64,000 bases of DNA from Siniperca chuatsi (Eukaryota; Chordata; Actinopteri; Centrarchiformes; Sinipercidae). How positions within the stretch are numbered: the stretch's first letter is position 1; each line of letters opens with the position of its first letter. Made by a program: the position numbers and the translations under genes. Location: assembly GCF_020085105.1 (NCBI RefSeq), contig NC_058064.1, positions 18,825,323 to 18,889,322 on the forward strand, given 5' to 3'. The notes beneath the pieces were generated by a model. That model saw only the letters and a program-made list of their open reading frames with translations. It did no database searches and was not told the DNA's origin. Below are positions 1 through 13,400 of the stretch, in pieces.

Positions 1-1228
1 TGTTTGAAATGTCACCCGTTCCAAGAGATATTGTCTCGTCAAGCTGCCTGTTACAGACAGAATAAAAAGAACAATTTTAATGTGGATTGGGCTACTTCAT
101 CTCAGTAGCTGTTATGTTTGTTTGTGCAATACTCCGACAAGCATAAGAAACAGGTTTGAAGGCCAGGAACGAGACCTGGATATCAAAATGATCAAAGGCT
201 TGGCTCAAAGTAATAATATAACATTTTATTGTTCATTTGTGTAATTACTGCCTAATATTGAGTTGGATGCACCCTTTTAATGTAGACCAGGCACTTTCCG
301 CTGTGTTGTTTACTGTTGCTTCCTCTCTAGCCAGGGACTAACTGCAAGGGAAATTGGTTTGGAGGTTGAAAATGGGGCCTTTATAAAGCTAATAAGAGAG
401 TGGAAATAGCTGTACCCTTGTGGTCGATAATTAGATGGATTCATGGCTCATCTTGAGGTCAGCATGACTTGTCATACTGCATGTTGGAACATTCAGTGGA
501 GTCTCTGACCATAACGATAATGTAAGATAAGATTTTAAGGTTTTAGATTACCAAGAGGAAGTGGTGCGCTAGTAGCAAAGATTGGATGAGAAAGTACTAA
601 AGGGATATTAAAGTATCTGAAATTATGTTTTAAACAATTGTTAAAGCTTTCTTTTACACATGAGGATCAGTTTACTGATCTCACAGAGTACTGTTCAACT
701 TGTGAAAACAGTTCTGAAGCCCTGATGATGTCATCATCGTCATATTGTCAGCTTGAGCTTGGAGACTACAAATTTAAAACAATGCCTGCGTTACAAACTG
801 GGGGTGTGGAGTTTGAAAGACATATATATGTTCAACAGACAGGCAGGGTCAATGGAAGATGACACTGAGTTGCATTATGGGAAGTGTAGGATCCAGCATT
901 TTTGGAGCTTGACCCATGCTATAAACTAAAAGTCTGGATATCTCGGCCTCTTCCGCTTTGATTTTGACCATTCTTTTTCACTTCTGTCTCTCCCAAGTCC
1001 GCCACCTTTTTGTATCTTTTTTCCTTTACCCTTGCTGTAAAAAAGTTAAATTATGTCTAAAATAGGTAGAATAAAATCAACCTTGTCTGTACTTGTAAAA
1101 CTAGTGCAAGCTGTTTCTTTACGGTAGATGCGTGAAAGACTGAGTGATGTTAATTCCAGTAAAAATGCGTATGCTTTTTTGTAGCAGTGGCCGCAGCGTT
1201 GTGCACTTGTATTTTGTTTACATTTACC

Positions 1229-1268
1229 AATATTGTGTTTTCATGAAGTAATATGAAAACACAATATT
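1229..1268. repeat. Perfect 16-bp inverted repeat, 8-base loop
   Basis: AATATTGTGTTTTCAT (1229-1244) and its exact reverse complement (1253-1268) are separated by gaagtaat. It could be a remnant of a small inverted-repeat element or a chance AT-rich hairpin. Confidence 0.8.
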
Positions 1269-4200
1269 TTGTGTTGTACCTGTGATATGTGGAGTCTCAG
1301 CGATACCTTGACGCCATGCTGACCTGCATCCCAGATTGATTGACAGATTGTTTTCCTTCATTCTGCATCCATTCAAAATTGGGGGAAATCATATTGCTTT
1401 AAACTTGCTGTTTTGGCGCAGTATTCTCTTATCCTACATTCAGTCTGAGCAGCAAAAGAGTTGAATTGTGTCAGCCAAGCAGAGCATTCTGCACAAGAAC
1501 TTCCACTAATGAATGAAGGCTTTTAGGTGTGAACTTGAGTTTGCAAGATAACTAAACAAATAAATTCCTGTTCCAATGTCCCCACAACAAATGTCTCTAC
1601 ATTGATATACTTGCTTTGTACTACTAATACTGTGTTATTTTAAAATAAGGGATGCAGAGTTTGATATAGGCTACAAAATGCATAGACATCTAAAATTAAA
1701 AAAATCAGTATCAATTAAATGTTCCCGTTTGTATCTCTTTTCCCTTTGGTGGGCCAGCCATCTTTCAGTTTTCATGATTTTTGAGCCAAGTTAGTAGACA
1801 CACTGTTGCCATGGTAAGTTTTCCACAGTAGCAAACACTCAGGCAATTTGCTCCCTAAAATTGATGTATTCTGAAGAGTAACTGGGCTGACAGCTTTTCC
1901 CTCCATTTGTTATTCTCAGGTCACCTGTTGCCATGGTAGCCTTCACATTTTCTACAAAATATAGCAGCATAATTAAGAGTTATACAAATGCTTTTGAATC
2001 ATGTTTTAAAGTATAAGCATAGTGTTCTACATAGCTGTATTATTTCTTTCTTTTAATCAATCTAGTTTTTCCCCTAATCTGAGTTTTAAATAAACTTGAT
2101 TTGAATTAACACTGTTCAATCTGTGGTGCGGTATGAATCCAAGATACCAGCAGCACCTCCACAGGGACTGCCTTGGAGCTTTCTAAAAGGCAAGAGATAA
2201 GGAACTGGTTGCATTAATCACGATTGAGATGAGATGATTTCAGGGTCGAGCTGCTGAATGTCTAAAATGCCGCAACCGCAGATAATGGCAAGTCCTGTTT
2301 CTAAAGTGATGTTTTCAGGTGAAATTGAATGAAAATTGACCCTGAGCCATGATTATTTCCGTGTTTGCTTGCCTTATTTCGCTATGTTTATCCCAGCAGA
2401 GGTACTGTTTTGTGTCTCCATGGGCATACATAGATAATGCCCATTCTTACTTGCTGCTTACAGCCAAAGTCCTTGCAATAGATTTGCTCCTCATATGTTC
2501 AAACCTCATAATGTTATTGCCATTCTTGAGACTTGATAGCAGAGACAGACAGTGATAGGTTGACATCCTGTAATACCTCATTGAAAATACATGTATAGAG
2601 AGGGTTTATGTACATTCTCAGAATATGTGGTTTGTATAGGAATTAATTGAATTGAGTGTTGTTGTAATATTTCTTTCCCCTTACTTTCACCTCTGTTGCT
2701 GTGTGTGTAGTCCAAGGCATTTTGGTGTAATGCTTTGGGTGATCTAGACTGTATTCATTTTGTGAGGCAGAGCGTTAATGTGGAAAGACATTCACTGTAG
2801 CAGCGTACGGCTCTTCCTCTCTCATTCTCTTTACTCTCTCTCCTGTCTATGATCTTTGATGCAGAGTGAGATCACTGCAGCTCTAGTTTTGTATTTCATC
2901 CTGCAGTGGGGCGTGAGTCTTCTACAACTTCAGCTATACACACAAACACACACTCACTCCCTGACATTCATTCACATAAAGCAAGGCTTAGATTTTGCCG
3001 ATTTGCACGCTCAGTGTTGTGAAAAGATGTACTGCAAATTTGAGGGGGAAAAAATGTGGGTATTCGTAAAGGCATTAAATCTAAAAGATCTAATTAAAAG
3101 AGACTATTACTGTAAATGATTTATTTTGCTTTGATCCAGTGAAATCTCCCAAAGGACGTTCACTGAGCAATCTTGCATAGACTTGTTTGATGTTGAAATT
3201 CACATTGATCTTCATCCCTTTGCTCCTTTTTATCCAAATTATGTGGTATCTTTTACTTTTTATATATTTGTATATGCTTTCCATTTTAGAGCCATTTCCA
3301 AGTAGTTTGCTGAGGTATGGAATAGACTGGATACTAGCTGCATAGGGTCTTTTTTTCTGCTGCACTTTTTTTGAATTTGGCTGCAAAGATGAGGGCATTA
3401 CCTTTACCATTATGCATTTTGCAGCTTTTTAAGAGTGCAACAGTTGTGGCAGAGCTGTGACTACATTTTGGACCGTCTCACATACAAAAGGTTGTTGTAT
3501 TATCTCAGTGACCATGGGGCACCTCACTTATGAGTGTCAGGTAAATGCCAAAAATGTAAAACATTACATGAATAATTTAATTACTAGGTTACTTAAATTA
3601 CAATCATTTGGCGTTCATTAAGTGTTGAGCAAAAAGAGACATCCACCCCTCGTCCCTACCAGGCCAAAAAATAAAGCAGATGGGGATAGCAGCATCCGAG
3701 AGGTCTCTGTCTGGGAGACTGCACTCTGACCTTAGCCAGCCCTAGTGGCATCTGTCAACAGTGTTACCATTATCTTTGTGACAGGTTAACAAAAAACAAA
3801 AAATCTTTGTCAGCTGATCTTTGCTCCTCCCAGTCATTCATTGAAGCATCCTTTTTAAAGTAAGTAAAATACTTTCAATTATCATGGCAGTTTAATACTT
3901 CATGTTATTTTTAATAAACACAGTTTTGATAAGTGCTCAATAAATATGCGACGAATTAAACAGCCAACAATATTCAGTCACTTTATTATAAATGGTGTGA
4001 AGAAAAACCAATCATTTGGGGGGAAAAAACTTACTCTACCTTTTTAAAAATTATAGCATGCTCAAACCCTCTCAACCTTAAATCTCATGGTGGTTTCACA
4101 CAGTGATTGCTTTCCTGATCTGCCGTTGTCCTTAGCAGAGGAAACGCTTATCAGAATTTTCTGTAGCCCTCAGTACAAAACCCATTTCTAAGCCTAGCCA

Positions 4201-6474
4201 TTGTCCTTAACATTTTGCATAATCCAGAAATTTACCAAAAAGGTTCATGTGGGTTTATTAGGATTAAGATTACACATGAAAGATACCTCATACCCAGGTG
4301 GATTATTTTAGAAGGTAATGCTTTCTTATAATGAAAGAAAGGTTTAGTCTGCGTCCTTCCAAAAAGGGGTATCTGTTGATAAAAGTGACACCAGAAATGA
4401 CTAATTGGACATGATTAACAAATTATAGTCCTAAAACATCTTTGGATAACAATGGCCACATTGGTACACACAATGCCCTTCCTTATTTTAGACATACTGA
4501 TAAATGAACTTGTGTTTTTCCACCAATAATGGAGTATGCTTTGGAAGCTAAATATTCAGCTTCATTATTTCCTCTATCATTATGTCACCTAGTCATATTT
4601 AATCAACAAGCTGCCTCAAGCATATGTCTAGCTCTTCATACTATAATGAAATAATTCTGTTTGAAACAATACATGTTTTGTGTGTATTCGCTGTGTCATG
4701 GTAACCCACTTGGGTCTCTGAACACAAGTTTTAATGGAGTGGAGAAGTGGCACCATGTGTGTCACAAATTGTCACTTCATCACAGTGGACCACATTCATT
4801 TAGTCAGATTGCTTGATTGCAAATTGGAGGGCTAACAAGCATGCAAATGAGTTAATTAACTTTGAAGATTTGAAAATTAAGATTTGATTCTGTTTTTGGT
4901 TTGATGCTTCTTTGTCTCACTTGGATTATCTATTGACTAAATATTTGCATGTAATTCTCTAACACACCAGCATTTTGGACAAAGGCTGTTAAATGATTCT
5001 TGTATTACTAGAAACAGTTCGTAGTTACTGTGGTGTAAGTAAGGAGCAGGCCACAGTACAGTAGCTTTTAGGACATGGGAGATCAGCTTCTCTGTTGCTA
5101 TAAGAACAACAGAGCAGAGGGAGATGAATTTATTTATACTGTGACAATGTTACATTTTAATTAACTCAGTTATTCTATTATGATCATCCAGTTTCCTCCT
5201 TATATGTTTAGGTTGAGGGAAGGGGATGATTGATGTAACCTTTTGCGGCTTGCTATAGCGGGTGAATCGCCCTCGAGTTGTTTTCGAGCTGATGTTGGCA
5301 TGGAGATGTGCCTGTCAAGTGGGCACAGATGGTCTGGTGGGACATCTAATGAACCATTGAAACTAGATCCGCATTAAAACAAAGGCAAGAAAGAAATGCA
5401 TGCTCTCATTTCTTGATGTATATAAGTGTGGTTGCTTAATTGGACCTTTAGCTAATTTAAACTAACACTGTGTAGCTCTGATGTTGGATGCAATCAACTA
5501 AATGAAAAGACTTCTTTTTCTAGTTTGCTTTCAATTTAAAGCATACTGGTTGGCATAGAAAAGAATCATCTTTCAGGTATAGTGCTTTCATGATTCATGC
5601 TTTCATGATCATTTCACCAATCATTCAAAGCTTCTTTTTTCATTCCCAAGAGGTATTGTTTTGGGGAAAAGTAGTTCCATTTTGTTTTATGTTGTGTTTC
5701 AAGCCATGAGAAGTTTCTATTTACTAGCTAGTTAAAGGAAATAAATATCCCCCCTGAAACACTAAGGCACTATTGTGCCTTCCATTTCTAGGTTCATTTT
5801 GGTTTGGAGTTTGTCAGCTATCACAATCATTATTGCTTTCTCTATACACATAATGCACCGCCAGCAAGTAAGCTAGTTTGTAGGGGGCTGTTGAAAGGCA
5901 TTACTGTAAATTGAAGAGGCAGGTTAATAAAAAGCGGATATGACAAAAACATTTCTGAACAAAATCACTCCAGTAATGCACTGAACATCACATTGTTGTT
6001 ATTAAAAGAATCCGAGTGTGATGTTTGAAACGTGGGTTTTCTCTGAAAACAGTCATTTAAGGATTGAAGATCCAAGATGTCTGAAGGACAAAATTATGTA
6101 GTAATTAAGTATGCAGTAAGAATACATAAAAAGGATGTTTATTTTGTCACAGCTGCAAACACAGTGTTTTATTAAAGCAGATGGCTAGTCAAATAAGATG
6201 TGACTCTTTTCCAAATGATAAATATCTCCTTTGGTAATGAAACTCAGCAGCACTTTTTCTTCTCATGGCTGAATACTGATGGCCTGTGGATAGGAGAAGG
6301 AAACTATAAAATATTTACAGGCTCTCTGTCACCTTTAGACAGCCAGTGTCACCAACTGCTGGGATCTCAGTGGGAATCCGTTGCTGAGGGTAGACTAATT
6401 GGCATAAAGATTAGAAATGCTAAGGTGGAGCTCAAATAAAGAACAGCATGTTTCCATTTGCTTAGGTTTGTCAT

Positions 6475-6475
6475 G

Positions 6476-6517
<42 letters not shown>
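6475..6517. repeat. (CA)n(TA)n microsatellite
   Basis: An alternating CA run of about 14 units passes directly into TA units. It lies in the presumed 5' intron. Confidence 0.95.
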
Positions 6518-7409
6518 TCAACTACATATTCATACACATATTCATTATTGCCCAGTTTGACATTTATAGAAATACACATTCCCCTCAGCAACTTCATTGG
6601 TGCAGTTGGCAATTGAGTGTATAAATGACGTTTCTTTGTTTCCCATGTACTTTCCACACCCACATTGTCCCAGCCAAACTGTGGATTAAAACAAGGAACC
6701 TCCTTTCACCCGCCAATGTATCTAACTTTAGAGCTCAGTTGAGATTAGGGACTTTCAGCAGGCGCCGGCTTGTTGCCATCCAGATTCTGTGGCTTGCTTC
6801 CAGTTACTTTGAAGGACTGCATGCTCCCGTGACCGACATTATGTAATGAGATTCCATTCGGCCACTCAGACATTTGGACTTGCAAGTGTTTTCACACACA
6901 TTTGAAATCCACTGGCTAGTTGATCCCACCAATGAAAGCTAGAGGAATCACGAAAGCAGAAATGACAACACCAGGAAACAATCAGGATGAAGTTGTATAG
7001 AGCAAACTGTGACTGCAACAAATTATTTTCATTATCAACAATCTGATTGATTATTTGTTCAATTAAGTGATCAATTATATGTCTTTAAGATAAAAGAATG
7101 ATCATAAGTTCTTATCACCCAAGGTGACGTCTTTGAATTGCTTTTTTGTCCAACTAATAGTACAGAACCAGAAGATATTCAGCTTCCCACTGATATAAAA
7201 CGGAACGGAACAAATCCTCACATCAAATCAACTGGAACAATAAAATGGCATTTATGCAGGAAAAATACATTTTAATCAATTGTTAAAATTGTGGGCAACT
7301 CATTTTCTGAATTCACAGCAACTTGGTTGTGTACTGGAATGGGCTACTGTTTCCTGGAGAATGATGCTGGACTGAGCATTTCTTTATGCTGTTGTGTTTT
7401 TTGTTACAG

Positions 7410-7483
7410 GCTTCGAGAGAGGGAAGGAGGACCTTTTGCCTCTACCTTTGAAAGAGGACTCACATTCCATATCTAAGAGCAAG
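7410..7483 (+). CDS. osbpl8: osbpl8 exon: N-terminal GFERGKED segment
   Basis: This is the first osbpl8 exon found in the window. It follows a pyrimidine-rich acceptor (ttgttacag) and ends with AAG before gtaaga. It begins with the last two bases of a split Gly codon, so at least one coding exon precedes it. It encodes [20 protein letters not shown] then ISKSK. The start matches the human ORP8 GFERGKED segment; the middle is more divergent. This is a low-complexity region before the basic stretch. No domain is present. Confidence 0.9.
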
Positions 7484-10400
7484 GTAAGAATCCTCCACTG
7501 AGTTGATGTTCTATGATGGGCGGGTAGGAACGATTGGGTGTTTTGGTGTGCATGCTGTAATGAGACAAGAGAATATGGGAATTACTGCACGTCTTCTTTC
7601 CTTTACCCAGTCTTGCCTCAGGCGTAAGATAGCGATGACTCACACATCATATATACAGTAGTACACTGTACACATCAAACATTTATTAGCTAAAATTCAA
7701 ACTCAGCCTTCCTTTCAAGTGAGCTCAGTGTGGAGGAGGCCCGTCTAGTTTATCTGTTGAGGTCCACATCAAATATGTTTGTCAGCACAAACGTGGGTGT
7801 CTGAGTCTCCGTCTGAGTCACAGCAGAGCCGCTTTTATCAGACAGGAATCCCATTCAACTTTTGTTATGATTTTGTGAAGTATGAAGACCTATATGACAG
7901 GATACTCATTTCAGAGATTCAGAAGCTCTCTATCAGCAAGGCTTCCCAAAACCAAGACAAGAGTTTGATGAATCCTTATCTGTGGACTTCAATTGATCTT
8001 TAGATTCTGCTATCAAGAACATCCACCATCTTAGAAAAGCTATGGAAAAGCAGAATTGAGCCTTGGCCATGTTTCCATCAATCTTCACAAGAATAAATGC
8101 AGTCTCATCCAAATGAAACTCTATATGGGTTGCTGAATAGAAAAAGGATTTGAAAGAGAAGATTTTAGCTTTGGCGCTTGTTATCATGTACCTTCCATGT
8201 TTGTCCAACCCTGCCTGTGGGTGTTAAAGGCTTTAAGTAGCCCTGCTTTAGGATCCCCTCACATCCCTGTCTGTCTCTCCACTTTAAATCCTTCCAATTG
8301 GCTTGTGAAAGGAGCTGGCAGACACACCTTAACTGGCATTTATAGGCTTCATTCGGCTAACTGAGCTAAGTTTGGGCTACCAGGGAAGCAGCTTGAGATG
8401 AAAAAGAAAACAAGCACTTCTAGATGCTGTTTTTCACTGATGTTGCACCTCTTTGCTAATGTTGTTGTTCAAAAATATAATGTGATGTCCTCATTTCAGT
8501 GAACGCTGTTGATTATATCATTTGTGGTAATAGATTTGTCATTAAGAGGGAACACTTATTACATGTAGTCATTTAGTGGATGACTTTATTCAGAGCAGCT
8601 TACACAGAGTGCAGCAATAAAGCAAGCTGATGATTGTTAAATAGACCGCACACATTTTGAAACACAAATCCTCACCGGAAAGCTTTGGTTATAATCATCA
8701 GTAGTGTTTTCTCAGCCCAACTTGACAGATGAACGAATGATAGATAAATGTAATATTTGAAGATATTAAGTTGAAAAATAATAGAGGTGTTGATGTCTTC
8801 GGAGATGAATCAGTTCTAACTGTTTTGCTATTAAACCCTTCTTTTTTTCTCCTTGTGTGTTCAGTCTGAAACAAAGCTGTACAATGGCTCAGACAAGGAT
8901 GTGTCAGCGTCTGGAGGAAAGCTCACCAAAAAGGAGTCCCTCAAGGTAAATGAGCTTAAATCAGCTTAAGTCTTGCGTATCCAGACACTAATTCTCAAGA
9001 CAGGCATGAATCTCAAAAATACCCTCATATGGACAATGTTACATATAGCCTAATTGCTGATGCTTGTCGTGTACTGTTGTTTCACACTTGTGAACTTGTG
9101 TCACTTTGTTAGTCAGTATGCATAAAATACTGTGTATTAGATCGGTTGAACTCTCTTTCATACTGTGCACCAATGTCGCCACAATACAGAATATTCAGGA
9201 TACATTACATTTAAAGGGGGAAATAAAATGCAGCAGAAAGCTCACTCTACAGTCAGAAGGTACCAGGCGTTAAGTTATCAGGGACACTGAGGAGTGTGAT
9301 TCCACTGTTATTATTTGTTGCCAAATGTAATTCAGTGAGAAAGCAAGTGTGGAATATTAATATTCACAGTTGTGTAAATTGATGATCGTAGCATTGTCCG
9401 TCTCTCTGTGCTCTCCTGTAGGTGCAGAAGAAAAACTACAGGGAAGAAAAGAAGAGGGCAACCAAGGAGCTGCTCAGCACCATCACTGATCCCTCTGTCA
9501 TCGTCATGGCCGACTGGCTAAAGGTGGAATGTATATTTCACTCACTCTGCTTATGTGTGGTTTTTGTAATTGTACATTATGCTATAATTTTATTTTACGT
9601 TCCATTCAAAGGATAGTTAGGTAACTGTGTATACTAGTGTTCCTAACAACCACTCACTAAACACAGTTTGTTCAGGGAGCTCTATATTTGTGTCCTTTGT
9701 ATTCAAGATAATTCAATTCTACACTATCTAAGAGCTTACAATAAAGGTTTGAGAAGTTACAGGTAGATTTAAATGGATACAAGTTGAATTTAAAAAGTCA
9801 TTAGAGAGTTAGAGACAGTTAAGCATTTAGACCCGTACATTGTTTGTTTGGTCTTCATTCTGTTACAAAACAGCCAATTGTTTCAAATCATTTTAACATA
9901 AGCTTGTATCACTTTCATGGATGACATATACAAATCATGTATATCACAGAGCGACTTCTCTTGTAGACTTTAGATTCTGTACATTTCAAAGAGTTGGCAA
10001 CACTGTCCCTGTTTGTGTAAGTTCACTTCCTAGAGTTTTTCACTCCAAACCACATTACAGTTCAAATACAACACATTTTCAGCTTTTGTACTTATTTGAT
10101 GCAAAGGTTTAAATGGCTTTTTCCCACCTGGCAGAGAGAAGCAAACCAAACACTGAATTAACCCCTCCAAACATGTTTAGTGTAAATGCATTTCTTTTTT
10201 GGCTAATTCGAATCCTCAAGTTCCTCATGTAGCGTAATACAGAAGGTAATTTTGGTAAGGTACGGCCTTAGACTATCTGACATTTCTCTGTATTTGATCC
10301 AGATCCGTGGCACTCTGAAGAGCTGGACCAAGCTGTGGTGTGTGTTGAAGCCAGGCGTCCTGCTGATCTATAAAACCCATAAAAACGGCCAGTGGGTGGG

Positions 10401-13400
10401 AACGGTGCTGCTCAATGCCTGCGAGCTCATCGAGAGGCCCTCTAAGAAGGACGGCTTCTGCTTCAAGCTCTTCCACCCGCTGGAGCAGTCCATCTGGGCT
10501 GTCAAGGTCAGAATAAACCTTAAGTTACAGGATTCGCTGCCATCAGTGACTCTATTATGGAGCATTTAGGGGGTGCATTCCAGGCTGGGAAAATTGGGGG
10601 TTATCAGAGAATTTAACAAATAGCAAATAGCTCAAGAACATACAAAAATGTATTCCACAACTTGTTTTTTTGCATTTATTGAATTAGATGGTCATTTTCA
10701 GTTTCAGTAGTAGGGAAAACCAGACACCTGTTTACCTGTTTAGAAAACATTAACAAACGAGTAAGAAACAAGATATTCAGGGAATATATTTGACATTTAT
10801 ATCATGAAGCTACAGTAAGTTTCCTCCAAATATACTAGTATTGTAATATCAGCTAGCAGGAAAACAATATGGTAGACAGACTGTTTTGCTGCCCGAGTTT
10901 GGAATTGCTCCTTGGAGGCAAGTCTATGAAAAATAGGGTGCAGCCTGTAGTCCAAGCTGGATTTCTGCATTCCACCAAATGACATGTTTTGCAGTTGGAG
11001 ATAGAGGAATATTTCAATACAGGGAACGCAGAGGGAAATTTAATGTCATTCATACACATGTACTCCCCACATGAGATTAACAGGAATGAAGTTGATAATC
11101 TGCAACGCTGTCTTTTAAAGGGATAGTTCGACATTTTGGAAAATACACCTTTTTTTTTTTTTTTGTTGAGCGTTAGATGAGAAGTTTTAAACCATTTTCA
11201 TATCTGTACAGTAAATATAAAGCTACCGTCCGCAGGTTAGTTCACCTTAGTACTGATAACAGGGTGAAACAGCTAGTCTGGCTCTGTCTAAAGACAACAA
11301 AATCCACATACCAGCCCCTCACTAAAGCTCACTAACTAACATGTTATATCTAGGTTTCTTTTATCCGTACAAAAACCGAAGTGTAAAAACAGCAATTTAC
11401 AGTTTTCCGGAGGGTTACGTGCTAGACTTTCTTGGCCAGGTGCAGTCACATCCTGAAGGAAATAGTCAGATAACTCCTTGTAAAACTACAATGTGTTATC
11501 GTTGGATTTTGTGAAGTTTGGACAGAGCTATGCTAGCTCTTTCCCCCCATTTCCAGTCTTTATGCTAAGCTAAGCTAAAAGGCTGCATCTCATCTAACTC
11601 TCAGCAAAAAATATGTTGAAAAAACTATTCCTTTAAATCTCCCGTACATTATGTAATTTATCTTTATATTGCAGTGGTTAAGGTCTCTGACCTTATAATC
11701 CCATTATTTATCATAATAAGATTGATAAGTGGAAAGCTAGAGAAGGAGAATACTGCCAAAGGTTTGTTAAGCAGACAGATGAATTTGAATGCAGCCTTTT
11801 TTGCTCTCCAGTGATAAACAAAACAAACACAAACAGATAATCAGGGGAAAAGGGTCTTCCATTACTTTGTCCCCTGCATTTAAAACAAATAATTGAACAG
11901 ATGTGGACGTTAACTGTATAATTAAGAGCTCATCTTTGTTTAATTTAGGCCATTTTCATATTTGGCAGTGCACATTTTTCATTTGTTCCTGTTTTTTCAT
12001 CTCTGTTACGTCATCCACTCAACTGTGATTTGGTATTCATCACTGACCTTGTATTGCAAGTGTTTTCCCTTTTGTTTGCGCTGTGAGAAGGCTTGAATCA
12101 CAATAAGTGGTCTGTGTTTTAGATTACAGTGTTCCGGCTCTCCACATTGTCCTCTTCACTATTGAAATAAACACTTCACTCAATCAGCTTCTGTCCCCTC
12201 TGCCCCTCTCATAGCTCATTTGCATAATGGCATACTCGGGAGTCTAGAGTTCATCTATTTGCACACATTAATGATTAAAAACTGAAAAAAGAAATACATA
12301 CTCTGTAGCTGAAATGACGAAACCACAAAAACAGTCATAAAACTGCCTCAAACGAAAAGAAACAAAGATCAGAATGACTAATGGTCCAATCAAGACACTG
12401 ACTCAAAATAACACATACCTGACCTTAAATACTGAATTTGATGTGTAACACGTATTTCCTCCCTTTATTTCTTGTTGTCATCAGGGTCCTAAAGGAGAAG
12501 CAGTTGGCTCCATCACTCAGCCATTACCCAGCAGCCACCTCATCTTCCGTGCTGCCTCGGAGTCTGATGGTAAGAGACAGGCTGTCAATCACACTTCAGC
12601 TATTTGTCTGAGTCTTGTCAGTTGCAACTTACATTGAGTGATAAAGATAAATCCATAAATCGGCATCACATTGGTATCTACTACTTTGGTAACTACTTTT
12701 ACTTGCAGTATTCGGCCTTGTGTGGAAGTGACACTAACCCTAATTGTTATTTTAAACCAGTTCATTATATTAATATAGACATGTTTAAACAACCTGGCCT
12801 ATTTTTCACCAGCGCTCTTATACGCCGATATTGGTGGAAAAATATCAGACATTCATATGGAAATGCTAAAACCATACTAAAACATCTCTACTGAGTGAGT
12901 ATGTGTTTTCTAGGTCATTTGGACAGCCAAAATGGAAGCTTGTGACTTTTCAGTCACCCTGTGCACTCCTGTCTGCTTGTTTGTCTCCACTGACTGATGT
13001 ACTTTAAACAATAATGTGTGTTTGTACCAGCGCTGGACAGTATTTACCAAGCAGTGTTAGCTTTACATGGCAGTGCCTGGGCACAGTTGGAAAAATATAA
13101 ATAAAAAGAAAGTAGTTTCTCCTCATTTAGTTTTTAATCCCATGAAAATGTTTTTAAAGGAATAGTTTGACATTCTTTTTTGGCTTCTAAAGAGTGGCAA
13201 AACGGAAAGGTTTGAGAACCAGTGGTATAATCCATTACACAGAATTCTCTACATAGTGAGTGAGGAGTGAACTAGTCAATGGTTTTAGCCACAGCCCATC
13301 TTGCTCTGTGTCTCTGTCCATGGTGCTGAAACACCCAACCCAGTCTCTCCCTCTCCGAATGTCTCTCCAAGGTGCTGGAATGTTCAAACAGTGTCCAAAA

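Larger units (their letters stand above)
1..7409 (+). other. Upstream intron or 5' region of osbpl8, no gene found
   Basis: AT-rich single-copy-looking DNA with no credible exon. I looked for a preceding osbpl8 coding exon ending in one base of a Gly codon before a GT donor and did not find one. A 16-bp hairpin (1229-1268) and a dinucleotide microsatellite (6475-6517) are the only structures noted. Most likely this is part of a long 5' intron. Confidence 0.6.

Noticed and set aside
4650..5000. Possible exon signals in the upstream region
   Set aside because: Short open stretches occur next to AG or GT but none encodes a peptide resembling the N-terminal part of ORP8 or shows the required phase.
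10273..10565. Two open frames antisense to the PH-domain exon
   Set aside because: They are shadows of a strongly conserved coding exon on the + strand.
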